From: Hydrogeniiclostridium mannosilyticum
GTDB taxonomy: Bacteria; Bacillota; Clostridia; Oscillospirales; Acutalibacteraceae
Reading direction: 5' to 3'
Length of the DNA: 64,000 bases
Assembly (NCBI RefSeq): GCF_003268275.1
Contig: NZ_QLYR01000001.1
Coordinates: 868,001-932,000 of the forward strand
A program made the position numbers and the translations under genes. The notes under the pieces are model-generated. The model searched no databases. It saw nothing but the letters and a program-made list of their open reading frames with translations, and was not told where the DNA came from. The first letter of the stretch is position 1. Every line of letters begins with the position of its first letter. This document shows, one piece after another, positions 1-8,580 of this stretch.

Positions 1-258
1 GCTGTTTACCCCGAGCATATCCTCGATAAAATCAAAGCTCAGGGCGTTCATGTTATGGCGCTTGATGCGCTTCGGCTTGCGGAACAAGCGGGCTCCATCA
101 AAGCGGTCAATATGGTGCTCATCGGCGCGATGGCCCGCCGTCTCAGCCTCCCCCGCGAGGATTGGGAGGAGACTGTCCGCAGCACCGTCCCGGTGAAATT
201 CATCGACATGAACCTGAAGGCCTTTGCGCTCGGCTATGGCGCTGTGGACACCGAATAA
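1..258 (+). CDS. iorB: Indolepyruvate ferredoxin oxidoreductase beta subunit, C-terminal part
   Basis: The reading frame is open from the first base of the window and ends at TAA 256-258, so only the last 85 residues are present. The segment with YPEHILDKI, then NMVLIGAMARRL and the C-terminal DMNLKAFALG, resembles the end of the gamma/beta subunit of 2-ketoacid:ferredoxin oxidoreductases, most like IorB. That family oxidatively decarboxylates aryl-pyruvates to aryl-CoA in the cytoplasm together with the thiamine- and Fe-S-bearing IorA. The next gene, 53 bp downstream on the same strand, encodes an ACT-domain protein, a common neighbour of iorAB operons. The N-terminal part and IorA are outside the window, so substrate specificity is inferred from this similarity and context. 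Confidence 0.72.
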   Translation, partial: AVYPEHILDKIKAQGVHVMALDALRLAEQAGSIKAVNMVLIGAMARRLSLPREDWEETVRSTVPVKFIDMNLKAFALGYGAVDTE

Positions 259-311
259 GGCGCCGTTTTTCGCTTCACCGCTGCCGTTTAAATTGGGAGG
301 GAGGAAACGCT

Positions 312-743
312 ATGCATATTCAGCAGATTTCTGTTTTTGTAGAAAATAAGCCCGGACGAATGGCGGAAATTACGGAAACCATCTCGGCCGCCGCGGTCGA
401 TATCCGTGCGATTTCTATTGCGGATACCAGTGACTTTGGGATTCTCCGCGTAATTGTCAACCAGCCTGAAAAGGCCGCCGAGGTGCTGCGCGCCGCGGGC
501 TTCACCGTTTCAATTACCAGCGTCATCGCCATTGGCATCGATGATGCCGTCGGTGAATTTTCCCGGGCCATGCGCCTGCTCGCGGACAACCGCATTACAG
601 TGGAATATATGTACGCCTTTGTCAGCAAGGAGCATGGAAAAGCTTCTATTATCCTTCGTGTGGACGACGACGACCATGCGGCTCAGGTCCTGGCACAGCA
701 CGGCATCTCCATTCTTTCTGATAAAGAGGTATACAACATGTAA
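312..743 (+). CDS. Tandem ACT-domain protein
   Basis: This 143-residue cytoplasmic protein appears to be two ACT domains back to back, roughly residues 1-70 (ISVFVENKPGRMAEI, the classical start of an ACT fold) and 71-143. ACT domains bind amino acids and usually act as regulatory modules. No catalytic domain is attached. The start ATG at 312 follows a good ribosome binding site (GGGAGGGAGG, 296-305). The longer upstream open frame is rejected because it overlaps the end of iorB without a binding site. The gene is 53 bp after iorB and is followed by a strong terminator, so it is probably the last gene of that operon and may sense an aromatic or branched-chain amino acid. The ligand is not identifiable from sequence. 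Confidence 0.82.
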   Translation: MHIQQISVFVENKPGRMAEITETISAAAVDIRAISIADTSDFGILRVIVNQPEKAAEVLRAAGFTVSITSVIAIGIDDAVGEFSRAMRLLADNRITVEYMYAFVSKEHGKASIILRVDDDDHAAQVLAQHGISILSDKEVYNM

Positions 744-796
744 AGGTCCTTTTTAAAAGTGTTTTAAAAAGGCTTTTAGCCCAGCCGCTTAAAATA

Positions 797-840
797 AATA
801 AGGCGGACCAATCTAAAAATTGATTGGTCCGCCTTATTAT
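797..840 (+). terminator. Rho-independent terminator after the ACT gene
   Basis: A perfect 17-bp inverted repeat (797-813 with 822-838) has an 8-nt loop. The stem begins AATAAGG and ends CCTTATT, so it is flanked by A and T on both strands and could stop transcription from either side. It separates the iorB/ACT operon from the leftward genes. Confidence 0.85.
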
Positions 841-855
841 GCTGTGAAAGATCGG

Positions 856-1223
856 TTACTCATACCGGTTGAATGCGTTTACAACAACCGCCAATTTGCT
901 ATCAATTACTAAGCTGGCTGTTTTAAATGCAAACCAATAGTATACGGCCATAAATGCAAACCCCATGAGCCATACGCCATAGGATTCGCTTATTAATATT
1001 CCAATATAATTAATAACAAATAGCAACGGCCCTTTATGGTCAAATATATCGGCATACATAACCAGGCCCTTTTCCATTGCCTGCCCAAAGTATAAATAAT
1101 AGGTAGAATCCGACAAGGGCGCCTGCTCAACCCAATTGGGCGGCGCGCCCAAACAAGTTATCAAAGCTAATAATAAAACCAGCCCATAACAAAAATGTTA
1201 TTTCTAACAGCTCTTTTATCCAT
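856..1223 (-). pseudogene. Remnant of a GT39/PMT-type membrane glycosyltransferase
   Basis: On the minus strand about 100 codons resemble the extreme N terminus of polytopic glycosyltransferases of the GT39/PMT kind. They contain DSTYYLYFGQAMEKG, then ADIFDHKGPLLF with the acidic/His loop typical after the first membrane span, then one or two hydrophobic segments. Family members are usually 450-600 residues, so most of the enzyme is missing and the frame stops at 856. The plausible initiation region (ATG at 1223, reading MDKRAVRNN) is in a different frame from the conserved part, so a frameshift is also likely. It sits beside other polysaccharide genes and is probably a decayed member of that locus. 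Similarity is by eye only. Confidence 0.5.
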
Positions 1224-1266
1224 AGTTTATTGATAGGTCCCCTTTTATCATATTCCGTTTGTCCTG

Positions 1267-2901
1267 TTAAAACAGTACCTGGATTTTCCGCGCCAGCATA
1301 TCCTCCCGGTCACGCTCAATGCTGTCGTTAACAGGCTCCAGCACTGCCTGCGCCGCGCTCTGCCCGGCGGCAAAGCCCACCGTATAGCGCGCCGGTGCAT
1401 CGGATCTGCGGGGAGCCTCCAGCAGCTTGACCGCTTTCTCCGTCTTAAGGCCGAGCAGCAGGTCGCCGTGCCAATAGGTTACGCCGGGGGTAATGCAGTG
1501 CCGCGCTGCTTTTCTCTCCAAAACGAGCTCAAAATAGAGCGCCAAGCGGCAGGGCTCTGAAACCGTCACATGGTAAAAGCCATCCTTCAGCATACCGCTG
1601 GCCTCGGTTCCATTCTTCTGTAAAACTATTTTTTCCGCGTGCTCCGGCACATAAAACAGGAGTTCACGCGGCCCGTCACACCGACGGATGTCCAGGCGCA
1701 CACTGCCGCTGTAGGGGAGCGATGTTTTCTCATCGAACGCAAAGCCATCTAACGAATAGGAACCATCATAATAGGCGGCAAAGGCCACACAGTCCGCATC
1801 CGTAAGCACGGAAAGCCGGGCCGCATTGGCAAGCCCCTCTGCGCCGCGCATACTGCAACACCAAAACGCCTCGTAAATATTTTCAAGCGTGGAAAGAAAC
1901 ACGCCGGCGGTCTCTGAACCAATGCATTCGTCACAGCCAAAGCCGCCGTTGCTGCGCTGCGCGTAGCCCATCCCATTGGCATAAATACGGTTGGCCGCTT
2001 GGGCGTAAGCATAGACGCCCGTCTCCTGAAACAGGCCGGAAGCCAGCAAAAATGAGTCCACAATAGCGCAGGGCTCCGTCCAGGCGGGACGGCCGAACCA
2101 ATTGTCGTTGGCATAGTTTTCCGTCATGCCCTTTTCCACGTAAAGCTTAAAGAAGCGTACGGCAAAGCCGAGCAGCTCCTTGCGCCCGGTCACCTGATAA
2201 TAGCGCAGAATCCCGCGCGTGGCGGACAGCGAGGCATGGGTCTGCATGGACGCTCCTAGAAAATCAATCTGCTCAAAATTGCGGATCATCTCGTCGAGCA
2301 GCTCCGCCACCCGTTCATCCCGGAATATCTCATAATATTGGCTCAGCGCGTCCAGGCACATATATGCGCAGCCGATATCCGTGGAAAGGTACCAGCCGTT
2401 GACAGATTTCCCCGCAATAAAGCCGGCGGGCGCGCCGTCGAAGGAGCGGCAGTCCGGGTCCAGCGGGTAAGCGGCATATAAACCCTTGACCGGCAGGTAC
2501 AAGTTTTCGACAATAGCCTGTGCCCATCGCCGGATTTTTGCGTCCCCGCGCCAGAGGTACAGCTCCAGCAGGCCGCGCAGCAGCCAGTTGTGCCCCGAAA
2601 GCTGCTGTTCATTTGCCATACCCGCGGGCAGAATGTCCTTTAGGTAGCCCCTCTCGTTAAATTCACTCTCCAGCTTTTCCAAAATCGCGTCCAGGTAAGC
2701 GGGCGTGCGGCCCGTGGACCGCGCCAAAAGGGTCAGGGCCAGAATGGTTCTGCCCTCCCAGTCCCCCGGCCAGCCGTTTTTATCAATATCAAAAATCTGC
2801 TCCGGACGGTACTCCTTGCCCTCCAGCCGCGCGTAATTCTTCACCATGCGGTAAGCCAGGTCCCCCTTGGGAACTACCTGCTCAAAAGCCAACGCCTTCA
2901 T
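1267..2901 (-). CDS. Putative (alpha/alpha)6-barrel glycoside hydrolase, GH127-like
   Basis: The 544-residue protein has no obvious signal peptide and is presumably cytoplasmic. Its first 380 residues are rich in helices with aromatic/acidic motifs typical of six-hairpin glycosidases (GHNWLLRGLLELY, NGWYLSTDIGCAYMCLDAL, NDNWFGRPAWTEPCAIVDS). A beta-rich C-terminal part follows. GCDECIGSETAG near residue 322 and FWCCSMRG near 348 recall the Glu/Cys and Cys-Cys zinc residues of GH127-type beta-L-arabinofuranosidases, although the spacing here is much shorter. The start ATG has a GGGAGGAG ribosome binding site. It lies 113 bp downstream of a GH78-like gene on the same strand, and the two probably act on the same oligosaccharide. 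The exact activity is not assignable. Confidence 0.6.
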   Translation of the reverse strand: MKALAFEQVVPKGDLAYRMVKNYARLEGKEYRPEQIFDIDKNGWPGDWEGRTILALTLLARSTGRTPAYLDAILEKLESEFNERGYLKDILPAGMANEQQLSGHNWLLRGLLELYLWRGDAKIRRWAQAIVENLYLPVKGLYAAYPLDPDCRSFDGAPAGFIAGKSVNGWYLSTDIGCAYMCLDALSQYYEIFRDERVAELLDEMIRNFEQIDFLGASMQTHASLSATRGILRYYQVTGRKELLGFAVRFFKLYVEKGMTENYANDNWFGRPAWTEPCAIVDSFLLASGLFQETGVYAYAQAANRIYANGMGYAQRSNGGFGCDECIGSETAGVFLSTLENIYEAFWCCSMRGAEGLANAARLSVLTDADCVAFAAYYDGSYSLDGFAFDEKTSLPYSGSVRLDIRRCDGPRELLFYVPEHAEKIVLQKNGTEASGMLKDGFYHVTVSEPCRLALYFELVLERKAARHCITPGVTYWHGDLLLGLKTEKAVKLLEAPRRSDAPARYTVGFAAGQSAAQAVLEPVNDSIERDREDMLARKIQVLF

Positions 2902-3014
2902 AATCGACCACTCCTCCCATCAGGCTATTTTCAGCCTGAGCTTTTCATTTTACAAATAATAATAGACCCCATGTGCCGTGCCGGGCGGCTCTGAACGGAT
3001 TATACCGCCTTATT

Positions 3015-5261
3015 TTATCCGGCGCATTCCTCGTAGCATAGGCCTTGCTCCTGTACCGTCACCCGTATGCTTCCCCGCGGTGTCGGCACAACCCCTTCTG
3101 CGCGTTCCTGCGCGCCAAGGGCAAAGCCGGGCCGCCAGCCCTCAAAGCCCGGATTCTCCGGATAAACGCCCAACAGGTAGCGCCCAAAAAGATAGATGGG
3201 CACAGCGGACCAGCCATGACAGAGGCTGCCGGCATAATCGAAATCATCGGCGCCCAGGATCGTTTCCCAAAAGCTGGTTGCCCCCCGGAAAAGCATCGAC
3301 CCCCAGACCTCTGCAACCGTCTCAATGACCTGGCCGGCATACCGCTCCGGCTCCTGCATCAGTGCGTCGTATTTAAAAATGGAATGGCTGAGCGTCATGG
3401 GGACGAGCCCGCTGCCACTGCTGGCAAGCAGTGCCCGCAGCGTCTGTTCCTGCTGCTGCGGCACCAGGCGCGCGCACAGGGCCAGCGCCTGAACCATCTC
3501 CGTGTAGCAAGCTTCGCCGGCGCCGCCCAGCGCCGTCCGGTAGGCCTGTCGTTCCTGCGACCAAAATGCCGAATGGAAGCCCTTTGCCAGGCGTTCATGC
3601 AGCCCCCGGCATTCTGCCGCAAAGCCGTCGTCCCCCACCCAATGCGCCAGCCGTTCCGCTGCCTGAAGCGCCAGTATGTACATTACATGGAGCGGAGCGT
3701 CATAATCGGATTTCAGCGAGGCATCGCCGTCCAGGCCCGGCGCCCATTCATAAAAATTCCAGTAGCGTTCCGGGTCCGGCGTATGCAGCAGGTTGGCCCG
3801 GCCGTCAATAAGGGCGGCGTAGCCCCGCACCACGCGCTTTACGCCGTCCAGCATCTCGCGGCCCGCATTCAGACGCCCGCTAAAGCGGACCAGCTCCTCC
3901 AGCTCCAATACCCAGAACATGGTAAAGGAAGGAATGACCATGCCGCTGTCTGTCGGCGCACAGATGCTGACGTTGCCGTCCTCATGCATCCCCTCATACA
4001 GCAGGCGGATGCTGCTCTCCGGGAAATCATACTCGCCGAAAGCGTAATAGCCGAAAAGCATCTGATTGCGGGAATCCATCGCGTAAAGCGATTGCTCACG
4101 CCAAGGGCAATCCTCATAATGCTCGTGCATACACAGGCGAAGCGTCTGGGCGGACACCTCATAAATACGGTTGAGCAGGCGGTCCGCACTCCTGAACGCC
4201 CCGCGTTCCACCAGCGGGTAACAGGCTGGCAGCAAGCCTGCGTACCGTATTTTCAGCGCCTTCCCGGGAGCAGGGATATGCAGGGCAATATAACGCCCGG
4301 CAATCCGCTTAAACCAATGGCTGAAGGACTGCTTTCCGGCGGCAGCAGTGTAGCGGAAGGCAAAATTTCGCCCGCCCACCGCGGCACGCACCCGCAGGTC
4401 GTCCAAATGCTCGCCGTAGGCAATATCAATCTCCTCTCCGCCGGCAGCTTCCAGCTCCAGGTGGAGGAAACCGCAGTCCTCCTTGCCCAGGTCATAGACC
4501 AGGTATACGCCGCGGCCCCCGTCCGGTTCTCTCAACGTCCCGTCATCGGTAAACAATTCGGCCGCACGCCGCGCGGAGAGAAAATCATGCTGCATCTGCC
4601 CGGCCGGTGTCGCGTCCCTATTTTCTTCGCGGTACAAAATTCCCTGGGCCGCCAGCTTTACAGGCGCCTTCTCCTGAATGGACAGCTTCTGAATGGGCCG
4701 GGGCGCGTAGTTTTTTGCGTCCGGCACCACGGGGCAGGCCCGCTGCCATTCTTCGCCGGGCGCATAACCGCTGCCGCGCCAGCCGTCTTCACGGTTTGCC
4801 TGGTAACGGAAGGAATAGCCCAGCTGAGGCGTTATCCGTTCCTTTGCGCCGCTGGCATAACAGGCGCTGCGGCGGCACAGCGTTTCCCCCCCGCTGGCAA
4901 GCATCTCCTTTTCGTCGCAAAAAAGCGCATAACGGATATGGGGGACGTCCTTTTTATACTGGAAGCTCTGCCCCTCCTGGTGGTTTGCCGTAATCGCCAG
5001 AATATTGCGGCCCTTGTGCACATAGGGCCGCAGATCCAGCCTGTCGTAGATTTTATGACTGGGAAAATCGTCGAATTGGCCGCAGGCGGCGAACCGCCCG
5101 TTAACCCACAGCGCGTACTCACATTCAGCGGAAATCATCAGCTGTGCAGAATGCTCCGGCAATTCTTCCAGTTCAAATACCTGCCGAAAATCTGCGTAGA
5201 GATCCTCTCCTTCAAAGCCCGAAAGCCACACCGGCTGTGCCGCCTGTTCAAAAAACCCCAT
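3015..5261 (-). CDS. GH78-family alpha-L-rhamnosidase-like protein
   Basis: This 748-residue protein matches the organisation of family 78 glycoside hydrolases: N-terminal beta domains, then an (alpha/alpha)6 catalytic domain from about residue 330, then a C-terminal beta domain ending LGVYPENPGFEGWRP. The characteristic catalytic-region motif EDCPWREQSLYAMDSRNQ is clear (usual form DCPQRDE), followed by DGNVSICAPTDSG. The family hydrolyses terminal alpha-L-rhamnose from glycosides or polysaccharides by inversion. No signal peptide is seen, so it probably acts on imported oligosaccharides. The ATG has an AGGAGG site. It heads a leftward pair with the GH127-like gene. Several long open frames on the opposite strand here are high-GC shadows. 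Confidence 0.82.
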   Translation of the reverse strand: MGFFEQAAQPVWLSGFEGEDLYADFRQVFELEELPEHSAQLMISAECEYALWVNGRFAACGQFDDFPSHKIYDRLDLRPYVHKGRNILAITANHQEGQSFQYKKDVPHIRYALFCDEKEMLASGGETLCRRSACYASGAKERITPQLGYSFRYQANREDGWRGSGYAPGEEWQRACPVVPDAKNYAPRPIQKLSIQEKAPVKLAAQGILYREENRDATPAGQMQHDFLSARRAAELFTDDGTLREPDGGRGVYLVYDLGKEDCGFLHLELEAAGGEEIDIAYGEHLDDLRVRAAVGGRNFAFRYTAAAGKQSFSHWFKRIAGRYIALHIPAPGKALKIRYAGLLPACYPLVERGAFRSADRLLNRIYEVSAQTLRLCMHEHYEDCPWREQSLYAMDSRNQMLFGYYAFGEYDFPESSIRLLYEGMHEDGNVSICAPTDSGMVIPSFTMFWVLELEELVRFSGRLNAGREMLDGVKRVVRGYAALIDGRANLLHTPDPERYWNFYEWAPGLDGDASLKSDYDAPLHVMYILALQAAERLAHWVGDDGFAAECRGLHERLAKGFHSAFWSQERQAYRTALGGAGEACYTEMVQALALCARLVPQQQEQTLRALLASSGSGLVPMTLSHSIFKYDALMQEPERYAGQVIETVAEVWGSMLFRGATSFWETILGADDFDYAGSLCHGWSAVPIYLFGRYLLGVYPENPGFEGWRPGFALGAQERAEGVVPTPRGSIRVTVQEQGLCYEECAG

Positions 5262-5292
5262 TAAAAGCTCCTCCTCTATTTTGCGGTTCTGC

Positions 5293-6828
5293 TTATTTTA
5301 CCTTTTTCCCATGCCTGGAAAAAGGGTGAAGCACGGATAAAAAACCGGGCCCGGGCTGATCCTCTGCCCGGACGGCGGCAAGCTGGCCGAGGTAAAACCA
5401 CAGCGTTACGCTCATTACCGACAGATTCAGCAGAATAAAATTCTCCACCATGGAGCACACGACCACCACCCCGGCTGCCACAGCCATCAACAAATAAGCC
5501 GTATCGCCCTTTCGGCGCAGGAACAGACCGGCGGCGACATCCTTCCACAGCAGGATAAAGGCGATGAAAAAGGGCAAAAAGCCCAAAATCCCGTTTGCAA
5601 CCAGAATCTGCAAAAAGCCGTTGTGCATATTGGTGGTCGTTATATGCTTGGAATCCGCCAGTTCCGGATAGGCGGCTTGCTTGGCAATGCCGATATTATC
5701 GGCTCCCCAGCCCAGGAGGGGCTTCTCCTCCAGGGCCTTCAGCCCGGCCTCCCAAATCAAGAAACGGCCCGTAGAGACATCCCCGTCCTCTTTCTCACGG
5801 TCCACCGTCACATGGGTTTCCTCCGGCTTGCTGGAGGCTTCCGCTGAAGAATCCTCCGCTTCCTGCTGCGGGGCCGTCTCCGGCTGTTCCGAGGGGGCCT
5901 CGGAGGCGGGGGCTTCCTCCCCGCCGGCCTTCAGCTCCTCAACCGCCACCGGGATATAGGAAAGGCCATGCTTGACGAGGCTGCCGCCCGCATAGGCCCC
6001 CACGGTCACGCAGGCCGCCAGGCACAAGGCCAAGCATAGCGCCGGACAGGCGGCCCGGCGGAATTTTTTCCTGAAATAAAAATAAAACCGGTAAGCTCCC
6101 GCGAAGAACAGAACTGCCAGCCCAGACACCAGCGACCCCCGCGAATTACACAGCAGCAAATACATGTACTGGACAAGCAGGCTGCACACATAAAAAACAA
6201 CCAGCACGCGGGGGAGCCTTCCCCTGCGCCTGCGGCGAAGCGTCCCGTCCAAAAATACCATAATAACCGACAGCACCGCAATCATGCCGCCGGTGTTGGG
6301 GTTCCGGTAAATTCCCCACAGGACCGGGCTTTGAAACCCCTGCAGGATGCCCTCCGGCGTAACATAGCCGATTTGCAGGAAAAACATCCCCAGGCTGGCG
6401 ATAGAAAACAGAAAGCTGAGGATTAAAACAGCGCCGTTGTAGCGCAGCAGCTCCCCGGTGCGCTCCTGCTCCGTCCGCCCCCCGCCCGGGTAAAAAACAA
6501 AAAGGTACAGCCCCGCATAAGCAAATATTTTAAAATTGCCCACCAGGTTGTTTTCCCGGTTCAAAAACATGCCGGCGGCATACAGTACTAGGTAGAGCAA
6601 AAAAAGCAGCGTGTAGCGCGTTCTCAGCGCCGTCCTCCGGGTAACTAAATCGTACAAAAAGCAGAGCCCGCCCCAGGCAAGCACCAGGAAATTAAGCTTG
6701 ACAAAAAACTGGTAAAAGGGCTCCGCTGCCTGCAAAACCTGGAGCGTGACCAACGCAAGCGCTACATTAGCGGGCGTCAGAAGCAGTTTTTTTAAGCCTT
6801 GTACAAACGAGCGCGATTGATTTTCCAT
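5293..6828 (-). CDS. O-antigen ligase / Wzy_C family membrane protein
   Basis: The 511-residue polytopic membrane protein has about ten or more hydrophobic segments. A long low-complexity Glu/Ala/Ser/Pro-rich external loop lies at about residues 300-345. After it comes the conserved Wzy_C signature GWGADNIG followed by MHNGFLQILVANGILG, containing the His and Asn typical of O-antigen ligase, Wzy polymerase and teichuronic-acid polymerase proteins. The family joins or polymerises lipid-linked glycans on the outer face of the membrane. The gene is 16 bp downstream of the Wzx-like flippase and was probably co-transcribed with it. Whether it is a polymerase or a ligase cannot be decided from sequence; in a Gram-positive cell capsule or teichuronic-type polymer assembly is more likely than LPS. 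Confidence 0.75.
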   Translation of the reverse strand: MENQSRSFVQGLKKLLLTPANVALALVTLQVLQAAEPFYQFFVKLNFLVLAWGGLCFLYDLVTRRTALRTRYTLLFLLYLVLYAAGMFLNRENNLVGNFKIFAYAGLYLFVFYPGGGRTEQERTGELLRYNGAVLILSFLFSIASLGMFFLQIGYVTPEGILQGFQSPVLWGIYRNPNTGGMIAVLSVIMVFLDGTLRRRRRGRLPRVLVVFYVCSLLVQYMYLLLCNSRGSLVSGLAVLFFAGAYRFYFYFRKKFRRAACPALCLALCLAACVTVGAYAGGSLVKHGLSYIPVAVEELKAGGEEAPASEAPSEQPETAPQQEAEDSSAEASSKPEETHVTVDREKEDGDVSTGRFLIWEAGLKALEEKPLLGWGADNIGIAKQAAYPELADSKHITTTNMHNGFLQILVANGILGFLPFFIAFILLWKDVAAGLFLRRKGDTAYLLMAVAAGVVVVCSMVENFILLNLSVMSVTLWFYLGQLAAVRAEDQPGPGFLSVLHPFSRHGKKVK

Positions 6829-6844
6829 GGTTTCATTCCTCGCA

Positions 6845-8302
6845 TCATTTTGCTTTGCGCAGCCGGAGCTTTCCCATTACCCCGTTTACATACTCCATGG
6901 CCATCTCATCCTTTGTAATTAAAAGCGCGCCGCCGTAGAACACCACGCAGGCGCCAATGGTCAGGAAGCCGCCCTTGATGACCCCCAGCTGCAACAGGGA
7001 GACGGCATAGGAGATAGGAAAAAAGCACACGGACAAAACGAAATATTTAACGGTGCATTTTTGAAACAATTTAATCTGGGGGTTTAGTCGTTTTACAAAG
7101 CGCCATTCCAGAAGGACTACCGGTATTTCTGCCAGAATTGTAGTAAGGACCAGCGCGAACGGCGTCAGCCAATCCAGCAGCACCAAGGCTGAATTTAAAA
7201 TTAAGTTTATCACGCCGCCGGCAATTAGGAAATAGGTAATCACTTTTTCCCTGCCATAAATATAAATGACCTGGTTGGTCATAACCGTACTGGCGCTGAT
7301 TTCAAACATGCGCAGCCCAAATAAGGCGAGAACCGGTATTGTTCCCGGAAAACGCCCGTGCCCATATAAATCCATAATTAAATTTGAAGTTACAGCAATG
7401 CCTACTGCTACCGGATAAATCAACATAAAGTAGGTTTGCGAGGCCTTCTTGTAGAGGTTGAGATAATTCTTTTCATCCTTTTGGCTGAAATAGTAGGACA
7501 GGCGCGGAATAGTAACCAGAACCAGGCCGTTGACAACGTTTACCAGGGTGTCCACTAAGGTCTGGGGCATCGTGTAATCCGTCATTTCATTTCTTCCAAA
7601 CGTACGGAGAAACATTTTATCCAGCTGAACGAAAAGCATATGCGCATTGGAGATCAGCACCAGGAAAAATAAGGCTTTTATAATGGGCTTGATGTAAGCC
7701 CAGTTGATTCCCTCAAAATTGAATTTTACCCGTTTTTTAACGAAGATAAAGCTGGATATATTATTGAGCAGTTCCGCAAGGGAAGCAATCATTGTGTATA
7801 AGAACACGTCGTCCGGTTTTTTCACCAGGGTAAAAATGGCTACAATATAGCATAAACGGACGATGATGGTCTTCAGCATAATGAAGCCGTAGCGCTCGTA
7901 CGCCTCGTTCATCCACTCCGTAATAAAAACGCCGGCAAACAGGTAAATGCTGTAGGCAAGATATATGTCCAGGCTTCCCTGCTCCATTAAAAAGGAGTAT
8001 ACAACAAAGATGATCAGAATAGAAATATTGGTCACACAGCTGATGCTGAACAGGGTCGTAAACAGCTTGGACGCCTGCTTGGGATCCTCGCGCACCCGGC
8101 TGACGTAACGCATGCCGTAGCTGTAAATGCCGAAGCCCGCAAACGGCAGCAAAACGCTGACCAAAGCCTGCGCCGCGTAAAACTCGTTGTAAAGGTCTTT
8201 GTCAAAAAAGCTCGATATATACGGCCCTACCGCCAGGGGAACAAAAATATTGAATATATTCAGCAGCATTTTTAAAATGGCATTGATTTTAATTGACCGC
8301 AT
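6845..8302 (-). CDS. Wzx-like polysaccharide flippase (MOP superfamily)
   Basis: This 485-residue protein has about 12-14 hydrophobic segments. It begins like oligosaccharide flippases, with a basic N terminus followed by LLNIFNIFVPLAVGPYISSFFD, and contains the Wzx-like region LFVQLDKMFLRTFG. The family flips undecaprenyl-linked oligosaccharides across the cytoplasmic membrane. I place the start at ATG 8302, which has AAAGGTGG six bases upstream; a GTG at 8311 overlaps that site. It is transcribed with the Wzy_C-type gene downstream and diverges from two GT4 glycosyltransferases, together forming a partial polysaccharide export locus. No initiating sugar-phosphate transferase or chain-length regulator is visible here. 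Confidence 0.8.
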   Translation of the reverse strand: MRSIKINAILKMLLNIFNIFVPLAVGPYISSFFDKDLYNEFYAAQALVSVLLPFAGFGIYSYGMRYVSRVREDPKQASKLFTTLFSISCVTNISILIIFVVYSFLMEQGSLDIYLAYSIYLFAGVFITEWMNEAYERYGFIMLKTIIVRLCYIVAIFTLVKKPDDVFLYTMIASLAELLNNISSFIFVKKRVKFNFEGINWAYIKPIIKALFFLVLISNAHMLFVQLDKMFLRTFGRNEMTDYTMPQTLVDTLVNVVNGLVLVTIPRLSYYFSQKDEKNYLNLYKKASQTYFMLIYPVAVGIAVTSNLIMDLYGHGRFPGTIPVLALFGLRMFEISASTVMTNQVIYIYGREKVITYFLIAGGVINLILNSALVLLDWLTPFALVLTTILAEIPVVLLEWRFVKRLNPQIKLFQKCTVKYFVLSVCFFPISYAVSLLQLGVIKGGFLTIGACVVFYGGALLITKDEMAMEYVNGVMGKLRLRKAK

Positions 8303-8496
8303 ATTTTCCACCTTTCAGCGCAAATTCCATAATATCCAGCCTCTTGCTTGGCCACTGGAGCACCGGGCCGCCGGGGCCGTGCAAAAGCAGGATGAAACAA
8401 TTTACTTTTTAAAATATATATACCATACCATAATCCCCAAATTTTGTAAACCTCATACATCCTCCGCCGGAAACAGGGGCGGCAAGCCTCAGCAAG

Positions 8497-8526
8497 TTGA
8501 TTTTATTGCGCGGCGCATGGTATACT
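8497..8526 (+). promoter_or_regulatory. Promoter for the glycosyltransferase pair
   Basis: TTGATT at 8497-8502 and TATACT at 8521-8526 with an 18-bp spacer form a reasonable housekeeping promoter 55 bp upstream of the TTG start at 8581. The 278-bp gap to the divergent flippase gene otherwise holds only AT-rich sequence without a clear second promoter. Confidence 0.5.
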
Positions 8527-8580
8527 ATTGCCGTAACAGTAGTTGATATTTTGTAAAAAGCTGCGATTGGGGGCGCTCTC

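Noticed and set aside
3045-5264. A 739-codon open frame antisense to the GH78 gene
   Set aside because: It mirrors the codons of the clear GH78 protein on the other strand, has no domain and no ribosome binding site. High-GC genes commonly give such shadows.
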